64,000 nucleotides of DNA from Allacma fusca. Taxonomy: Eukaryota; Arthropoda; Collembola; Symphypleona; Sminthuridae. Both the position numbers and the translations under genes were made by a program. The notes below the pieces were generated by a model, which was not told the origin of the DNA, did no database searches, and worked only from the letters and a program-made list of their open reading frames with translations. Within the stretch, counting starts at the first letter, position 1. Every line of letters starts with the position of its first letter. This document shows positions 55,764 to 64,000 of the stretch, piece after piece. Location of the stretch: NCBI GenBank assembly GCA_947179485.1, contig OX359248.1:55004386-55068385 (forward strand). The letters are read 5' to 3'.

Positions 55764-58673
55764 ATGTCAAGAAAAGAGAAACAAACAAAAATTGCAAAAT
55801 TAACAAAAGAATGTCCGCATTGTCACGCTCACTTTTTAAATCTTAAAAGTCACATTACTAAAAAACATCAAGAAATAGCTCGTGCAAATATAGTTGATCA
55901 ATATCAAGTGATACAAGAAACTTGTGAAAATACTGAAAGTGACGAAAATAAGACAATTTTAAAAAGACTGAACGATGAACTAGCAAGGATCAACAATGTG
56001 TTAAGTGCAATGATTGATGATAAGCCTTCCCAGAATGATTTTGATGAAAAAGTGAATGAAGTGTCCATTGTATTGAAAAATTCAATTGATCAACTACCAG
56101 GTCCGAAACATCCTGCAAGAAAATATTATGAGGTTCGCAAACGTGAACAACTTAAGAATTTTCAACAAACACATAAACGTTCTTCTAACCCTGAAAGAAC
56201 ATCTAAAAGGAAGACGGATGATAATAGAGCTCAGTATAACTATGAATTGATTCAGTATCAATATTATAATTCAAGAAGGAAAGTAGTTCGGAAATTACTT
56301 AAACTAACATCTCCTTCAACTAAATGCACAATGCCACAAGAAGAAGTATTTGAATATTTTAATACCAGATGGAGCACTCCTAATCATATGACTCTTGAGG
56401 ATTATGGACCACAATTAGATCTAACATTACAAACTAGCATTGATGAAGGATACACGACAATTATTTCACCGGATGAAATTTTGGATGCGTTAAAAGGAAT
56501 GAACATTGATACAGGAGCTGGTTTAGATTAAGTTACTATTAGAAGTTTCAAAAGGCTTAAATCTAAAAATGTACTTGCATCTATTGCATCCATCATGTAG
56601 AAATGGAATATTGTTCCAGAGTCATTCCGAAAAGCACATACCATTTTGATTTACAAGAAGAAGGGTGACAAAAATGACATTATAAATTGGAGACCAATAT
56701 CAATTTGTTCTGTAATTAGAAGAATTATCGAAAGAGTAATAGACAAGAAATTACGTCAATTTGTTACAATTAATGAAAATCAACGAGGATTTGTTCATAC
56801 ACCGGGATGCCAGATCAATTCTTCCATTATAGCTGGAATTCTCAGAAAGACAAAAAGTCAGAGGGGTAGCTGTTGCATTTTATTTTTTGATGTTGATAAA
56901 GCTTTCGAAGAGTCATCTCATGATCACATGATACTTTCAATGAAACATACAATAATTCCGACAAATTTGAGGAATATGTCCATCAATTTGATGCAAGGTA
57001 ATCAAACCCAGATAATGACTCAACATGGATTATCCAAACCAATTGAAGTAAAGAAAGGAGTATTTCAAGGTTTGCCATGTTCGCCTTTACAATTTAATAT
57101 CTCAACTAACCATGTTCATAAAGAGCTGTCGGAAATAGAAGTAGCCAATAGATATGGTTTTGAGATACATCCTGATGTCATGAAATTTACCAATGCGGGG
57201 TTTGCAGATGATCTAGCCGTAGCCTCGGAGTCAATAGAAGGAGCAGCTGAGTTGGGTCGGATAGCATTGTTTAATTTGAACAAAGTCGGTTATAACTCAA
57301 ACCCAAGTAAATGTAAGGCTATTATAATTAACAACGGAATGTTAGTTAACCAACAAGTTCAAATTAGTAATGATTTTATCATTCCTGCCATTGAAGTGGA
57401 TGAGCCCATAAAATATTTAGGTGTCACTTATAATGATGAAATCGTTTTTGATATGCCAACCGTGATAAAAAATTTCGGTAAAGATCTCCAAAATTTAGTA
57501 TCAACGCCAATGTTAAGACCTGATCAGAAGTTAAATATTATCAATCAGTACATATGGCCTACATTAATTTATCCATTGCAATGCGCGCCGTTAAATAAGA
57601 TCCCAATGTCGTTTTTAAAAACTTTAAATAAGCTAATTTCAAGTGTTATCAAAGAAATAATTGGATTACCAAATGACATTCCAAATGCAATGCTGTACAC
57701 ATCAAGAAAATTACGTGGATTAGAAATGATGAATGCAGAATGGGAAGGGTTCCTACAACATTATAATATCTTTTTAGCTTTGTTAAAAGCTAATGACAAA
57801 TCCATCCCTTACGTAAGAGATATTGGACTTGAAATTGAAGAATGTATAGCAGCTCTGAAGATGACTTTAGAACAGGTTACAAACTTGCAGGTAGCAAATA
57901 AAAAATCGAAAATAACTAAATTGATAAGAAACAAACTACGAGATGATCAGTTTCAAGAATGGTGCTCTAAACCTCATCGTGGAGCTGGTGTTGAATTATT
58001 TGAAGAATGTGAATTTGGAAACAAGTTAATATTAAATAAAAATGGAATTACAAGTTCGGAGTGGCTTTCAATTTTAAAAATGTCTACAAATGTTTTCCCA
58101 GTAAGATCTATTCCAGGCAGAAGTCAAGATGGTCCCTTGTGCAGACATGTTGGATGTACTAGGAGAGAAACCCTACCTCATATTCTTGGCGACTGTGAAA
58201 AAGGAGATCTTTTGAGAAATAATAGGCACAATCAGATTCGAACATTAATTGCAAATGAATTTAGAAAGAAAGAAAATTATGCGGTTGCAGAAGAAGTTCA
58301 TTGTTTGGAAACAAATGGATCAACTAGAAGAGTTGACATCTTATGCATTGATAAGAAGAATAAGACAGGTTTAATTACAGATCCAATAATAAGATGGGAA
58401 CAGGGCCATCACCAGCCTGATGATGTTGATAAAGAGAAAAAATCTATTTATGAGCCATGTATTACATATTTTCAACAGAAATATGGTCTAAAAACAATTG
58501 ATGTCATTGGATTGATGATTGGTGCTCGTGGCACGATAACTAAACGTTTTGAAGATTTTCGGAATCGATTTGGTTTGAAGAAGGAATTTTTAGAAGAAAT
58601 AATAATATGTGTTATTAGAGGATCTTATAAGATAGCTCATAATCACTTGTATAATGTTAATACAAAAAAATAA
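55764..58673 (+). pseudogene. R2-clade-like non-LTR retrotransposon ORF with two nonsense codons
   Basis: A single frame of 970 codons encodes a target-primed reverse transcriptase element protein. The N-terminus has a C2H2 finger (C17, C20, H30, H35). The RT domain runs from YKKKGDKNDIINWRPISI, through FFDVDKAF (motif A) and GVFQGLPCSPLQFN, to FADD (about 57201-57212; the usual form is YADD). Near the C-terminus come a C-C-H-C knuckle (CRHVGC...H..C, about 58141-58194) and a restriction-like endonuclease core (RVDILCID...ITDPIIRWE). This domain order defines the R2/CRE-type elements. TAA at 56529-56531 and TAG at 56598-56600 interrupt the frame just before the RT domain, with no frameshift, so the copy is young but dead as it stands. 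The 3' tail has an AAATAAATAAAT run at about 58763. The target duplication is unresolved. Confidence 0.88.
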
Positions 58674-61600
58674 TAATTCTATAAAATGTGATTTAATTGT
58701 AGTTACAATATTATAACTAAATATACTGTGTCTATAGGCAAGCACTGTTGAAGTGTCAGTGAAATAAATAAATTTCTATCTCTCTATTTAAATGACTGCA
58801 TACAAGTGTATATCCGTCATTTAAAGATCAAAATTTCTGCCGTAAATAATTATTCATAAGTTGTACCCTCAATATAAGTCAGCTCGCTTATTTTTAAGAG
58901 ATAATTTTTGTCCAGGGTTAAAAATATTTAGAAACTGTTCATTTATCGAATTAATACATATTTTTTCGACTTGTAAGAACATGCAATTTCAGAGTCAACA
59001 TTTTCATCTTCAAATGCTAATAAGTGTTCGTACAGAATAACGCCCCTGTCAGTATGTACGGTTAGGTTAAATTACCAGGAAAAGCAGATTTGCCTTACTA
59101 CTTGAATAACCACACCCGCAGTGCAATTATATAAACCGCAGTAACTGACAATTTCCTGACCCATTTTGTTTTGAATGAAATGAAAAACTTTCAAGGATAC
59201 CAGCAAGTCTAGGGAAAATTGGGAAAATTCCTTGCAGGTCATTTATTGAGGGTTCACTCAAGACCCCAATAGAGAAGTATATATTAAAATATCCGTGGCT
59301 TCATTATCATTTTACTTTTACTGGAATCAATGTGTGTTCCCTCAATTTTTTACATTCCCACAAGAGTTCTTCCTCAAATGTATGTAATTTCTTCCATGAA
59401 TACGTAATAACGATTATTACTGCAAAACTCAATAAAGTTGTTTTGAATATTTTTAGAAAATATTTTTTATAAAGAGTGCTGGGTCAAAACTCAATGAAAC
59501 CGTTCTAGTGTATATAATGCTCTGACTTACTTCCGGTTTAGGTTATTGGGAATTTGAAACAGTGCTCTCTCTCTTCTCCTAATAGCATCAAATTATAACT
59601 CTTACAACAAGGATGTCAGTGCGTTTTCGTTTAGAGGAGTTCACTTTAGAGCGTTTCACTCAGTCCTGATAAAGACTGCTAATTGTACATCAATTCAGAA
59701 ATCAAATTTTTAGAGGTGGTCCAACAAAATTTGACTACATAATTACTTCATGAAAAAATGAACATTTATTCGTAAAAAGGAGTGTCAAATATTGTTGACC
59801 CTTAAGTAATAATGTTCTTAAAAAGAGATCTCTAACAACGAGGTCCAATTGCACAAATCTTCAAAAAATGATGAGTACTAAATTATTACAAGTGACGTCG
59901 TTTTAGCACACTCTCAATTAACTAGATAAGTGCTAATGTATACAATAAGTTATGCTTCCACTAATTGTTACAATATCCACTCAGTATTAGGGCTGACATG
60001 TAAGACCATTTTCTTAACATTTTGGCCACACTATCGTTTATTAAAAATTTAATTTTGTACTTCTAGGATCAATTTGTTAGGAACCAAATTACCCTGCTCT
60101 CAATGATTTCTTTATTGAGTGATTGTATTTTAGACACAAGTTTCAGATGTTCTAAAAGCAGGCTATTCCATAGCTTTAGTTTCCTGAGATGAAATTTCCG
60201 GGTACCATATGTTTTGCTTTTCGTTATTTGATTTGCACACACTACACCTAGTACAAAGAATTCTCTGCAGTGCAACCTATGGCACTGCAAATTATGGCTG
60301 CTATAATAGTAAACGTTGTTCAAAGGAAATTTTTTAATACTGTGGTTAATAACACGTGGCCAAGATAATTTTCTAGCTGTAAACTCCATTATTTAGGGTG
60401 CTCCTTATTGTGTCACCAGGCTACACTTGCTCAGACGGAAAAAGCGAATCCTTAGACAATTTAATTTTCCATCCGAGATTCACGGAAATGATTTCATTAA
60501 ATAACACACGTGGCGGAGAATTAAGACGGTTGAGCGATTTCTCTCGAAACTTCAGAAAGTATGAATTTAGAATTAATACGTTTTCTCCTGACTGCTTAAC
60601 GTGCAGCAATTGGGAATTGAGAAGACCAATTCAAGCGCATTTCAAGCTTGTGCATTGCCTTTTCATAGTATTTTTAAATTCTTTCAAATTGACATTTACA
60701 GTCTCGACTGTGTTTACAGATTAGAAACAATTTACTTCTCAGTGTAGGGGAGTACGATGAAATAATGAAATGATTCTCTCCATATGGACAAGGTCGCTTA
60801 TTACAGTTATTGACCAGGAAAAATCATTACTATGTTGGACACTATGGACAAAATTTTAATACAAAATGGACACCCTTTATGAATAAGGGGACTACTATGG
60901 TTTCCCTACACAGTATATATCAGAGGAATAAAATACATTTCTCAATAGGATGTAAGCATCAAAGAAATTGCATGATCACTAATCACGTTGATAATTAATG
61001 TTATATTATAAGTTGAAATATCATGAAACAATACGTATTTAAAAGCGGATGTTTGCTGCTTTTTCGTGTGTACTAAAACATTGCAAAATGCAATTGCAGC
61101 ATCAGATTTATTGATATTTCCTCGTTATCGAATTTAATGAAGCAACTTTTTCAGTTTTTCGATGATGACCCCTATCTTACAGAAGCGACACCAGCCGTCA
61201 AGTACTGTATATACAAGTTGTTGTTATAAACGGGGTAAACCATGGAATTACAGTACAGGTTCTCTTTCAAGAAGCGATAAGACAGGGTTCGGATTTTTGT
61301 AGGAAGACGGGAAGATTCTTCCCAGGGAACAAGAATTCTGACGGAAAATTTCAAAGAAAAGGGATCTTTTTTTGTCAACAGGCTTCTCAAAATTGTTAAA
61401 GCGTTTCAGAGAAATTTGGAATGCAGACAGAGATTCTTTTTATTGATTTACCATCTTTGGCAAAGATTTGACGTCCAGAAGGTAAAGTAATGTCAAAAGG
61501 GATTTTGAAAATCGTTGGCCTTTTTTTCAGCAGGGATTTTTGAAATTGTTGAGTACTTTCGTGCAGGGACATCACATTCAGCAGGGAAATTCAAAAATGA

Positions 61601-64000
61601 TTTTTACAGGGAGATTTACAAAAATCCGACCACTGCGGACATGAGTGCTCTGAAAATAATATAATTTAATTATGATATGGTGGTAATTTTATAAGTAAAT
61701 TTTCAAGTTATATTATTTGAATAACTACTGAATGGGGAAGTCTTAAAAAACGTTTGCTCTTTCAGAGTACAGTCGATTCTCTTCGGGCTAATGGAATGAA
61801 ATGGAAACGGTTTCCTTTGAAATTTTCTACAAGCGCAACATTTTAAAGAAATAATTAAAAAAACCTGGTCTTGCTTGCATACAAAATGCTCGTTCTCCCA
61901 TCTTCACGTTGGTCTATATCTCATCTTTTTATTCTACGCCTACATCTCCCAATTATTGGAGTGAACCAGCAAACTGCAGTCGGGTAATTCTATAAAGCGA
62001 TATATGAAAATAACTTGTTTTAACATTTGGTACAGAAAAATTGTTGGTTTTGTCATAATAAAGAATCCGAGCTTTGCTTGATATTTTGAGCATTTTGAAC
62101 AAAAATATTTACATAAATCACTGGAGTAACTCAGTTTCGTGTGCCTACCCGGAAACAATTTATTTAATGAAGTCATTATAAATTGAAATGAAAACTGAAT
62201 GTCAATGAGAATTCGTATGTGTTTTACTTTTCAGCTTTTATGTCCCAATTTCTGTTGGCTTTCATATAGTCTGTAGATTTGCTCCTGTTTTGTATTTTAT
62301 AGAGGAATTTATCATCTTACTTGAATTCCACACGAAATCCCTGGTTTCCTGCTACGCTGAAGATCCCTTGGGTCATATAATTTTGCAATAAAAGATTCAC
62401 CTGGAAAAATAGAAATATCTAGCACAAGGCAATGCATTACTTTTGCAGCGGTCTGATAGAAATGTTTTAAAACAGCAGAAAAAATCACATGGCCTTGAAC
62501 TTTAAAGTAAGTATCGCAGTGAGGGATTGCTGCAAAATGCTTGGCTTTTGTGTTCAGCCTTTTGTGGATTTTTTGGTCAACATTGATTAAATTTGTTTGA
62601 ACATTATATTGATAGCAATTTTTGTGCAGCTGCTTTTCGGAAACAATTATTTTTCCCATGTGAACTAGTGACCAGGATAACACATTCCGCATTATTTTTA
62701 GAGTGAGAATTGTTTCCGCGTATCAGCTGAACATTCAAAGTTCAATGTTTCACCTCTCGTTATAAGGGATTGGGATTTGCAGTCCCAATTGCAATTTCCT
62801 CAATGTATAAGACTGCTTATGAAGGATAATGTTTGTAAATGACAAATTTTGCCAGTCCATTGGGAAATAATGATAGCGAGAGTTGATTGTAAGTTAATGA
62901 ACCACAAAAGGCACTTGGAGGACATACTTAAATAAAGTAGAATGAGCAAAATCACCTCGTAGTTGTTGTACATTTTTTTAAAAACATTCTTTTGTATTTT
63001 TCGATATGGTTTATTTCAATGGTCCGTTTCTTAGGGCAGTTTTGGTGAAAAACGATAGGTGCAATATTACATAATAAAAACGTTTTGAGAGAAATAAAAC
63101 AATTATTCATTGACACTGACCAGCTACATTCAGTTTTTGTCCTTTTGGATTCAGCATAGCATCAAAATTGTTTATGATATCATTGGAAAAATGTGGGCGC
63201 TCAACTTAATTGAAATTACATTTCATCATGTAAGAAGAAAAGAGTACAAAAACCAGCCATTGCCAGGTACTAATATTATTTGTCGCTAATTCTTATTCAA
63301 CACTAAAATCAAGAAAAAATGGTCGGGGAGGCAGCGCGTGGATTCCTTTCGGTTAACTTTATGAAAAACGGGAACTCATTTCTCGTAACGAGAAAGTATG
63401 AGAGATTGCCATTGCCCTTCATTTTTCAAAACGAAATGTCACAACTTTCAATTTCAGGTTACTATTATTATTATTCATTAGCCATTCAAAACATACACAC
63501 AAATGGCACCTTTATAAATGATATGATCATTAGGTAGCCGCAGCATGAAGATATCAATGACACACAGTTCCAATATTAAATACTAACGTCAATTATACTA
63601 TTTAAAATGTTCTAAAATGTAATAAAACTTGAAGGACTTTTGCTAAAATGAAGAAACGGCATTATCTTGACTTTATATTAATTCTGTTTTTTGACTAGTT
63701 AATTTTACTCGTAATTTTCTGCCAAAAACTTGCTTCAACCTTCCTTCAACGTGTACAGTAATTAACGCAAGGTCATTTGCTGTGTTTGTTGGAAAATCCT
63801 TCAAACTTTCTTGAAAAAAATCCAGACTTTGCTTCACTTCTTTGTTACCGAGTTTTCGGGCTAGTGGTTTAAACTAAATTAAGTAAGAACTGTTAAAAGG
63901 GAGAAATTGATATTTTTTACCATCACTCCTTAGATGAGCTGCGCGGGCTCAAATTGTTTCTTGGAAACTTTTCCTTGGAAGTAAATAATAATTTTATTAT
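58674..64000. other. Non-coding host DNA to the right edge
   Basis: No recognised genes. A frame on the minus strand at 60389-60069 has a WNSL-containing stretch reminiscent of the far C-terminus of jockey/RTE reverse transcriptases, but it is too short and degenerate to call. The rest is AT-rich with simple runs. Confidence 0.45.

Noticed and set aside
60069..60389. Minus-strand frame with a jockey/RTE-like WNSL tail
   Set aside because: The similarity rests on a few residues at the least conserved end of the RT; no catalytic motif is nearby, so I do not call an element.

Overview
The window looks like animal (most likely arthropod) nuclear DNA: AT-rich, with GT-AG introns, a host aquaglyceroporin gene split into phase-consistent exons, and several classes of transposable element. 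I found no rRNA, tRNA or CRISPR. The organism assignment is inference; the gene families are read directly from the sequence.

Layout. (1) 1-6222: an element on the minus strand, probably an LTR-type retroelement. It has a very long open frame (3043 down past the left edge), a leader with five small hairpins sharing one apical loop (4258-4535), and a possible LTR outer end at 6222. It lies in or next to the last intron of (2) an aquaglyceroporin gene on the minus strand (6536-10781, six exons recovered, both NPA boxes present). (3) 13753-39281: a complete 25.5-kb Maverick/Polinton with 99-bp terminal inverted repeats starting 5'-AG and a perfect 6-bp target duplication TGCAAT. (4) 41319-42293: a hAT-like MITE with 8-bp duplication TTTACAAC. 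(5) 55764-58673: an R2-clade-like non-LTR retrotransposon whose single frame is broken by two nonsense codons. The remainder is non-coding DNA with diverged repeats and one weak candidate host gene.

The Polinton is the main object. A divergent promoter region at about 24.55-24.91 kb separates two gene blocks. Rightward: penton-like minor capsid protein, a basic core-like protein, the double-jelly-roll major capsid protein (one intron), an adenain-like protease, a packaging ATPase, two small proteins and a retroviral-type integrase. These are packed with 1-6 nt spacers or overlaps. Leftward: a Cys-rich protein, a PIF1-family helicase, a spliced single-pass membrane protein and a spliced zinc-binding/acidic protein. 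On the right a 237-aa gene with its own TATA box converges on a protein-primed DNA polymerase B. The polymerase is preceded by a second spliced membrane protein, with signal peptide and C-terminal anchor, and a coiled-coil gene runs to the right terminus. Replication (PolB, helicase), integration (integrase), packaging (ATPase) and virion assembly and maturation (capsid proteins, protease) are all present without obvious breaks, so the element looks recent and potentially autonomous as a virus-like entity.

The unusual content is the accessory set: PIF1 helicase, two spliced membrane proteins, and unrecognised zinc-binding, acidic and coiled-coil proteins. A 6.1-kb gene-free left arm carries host-type repeats and is probably a nested host-DNA insertion.
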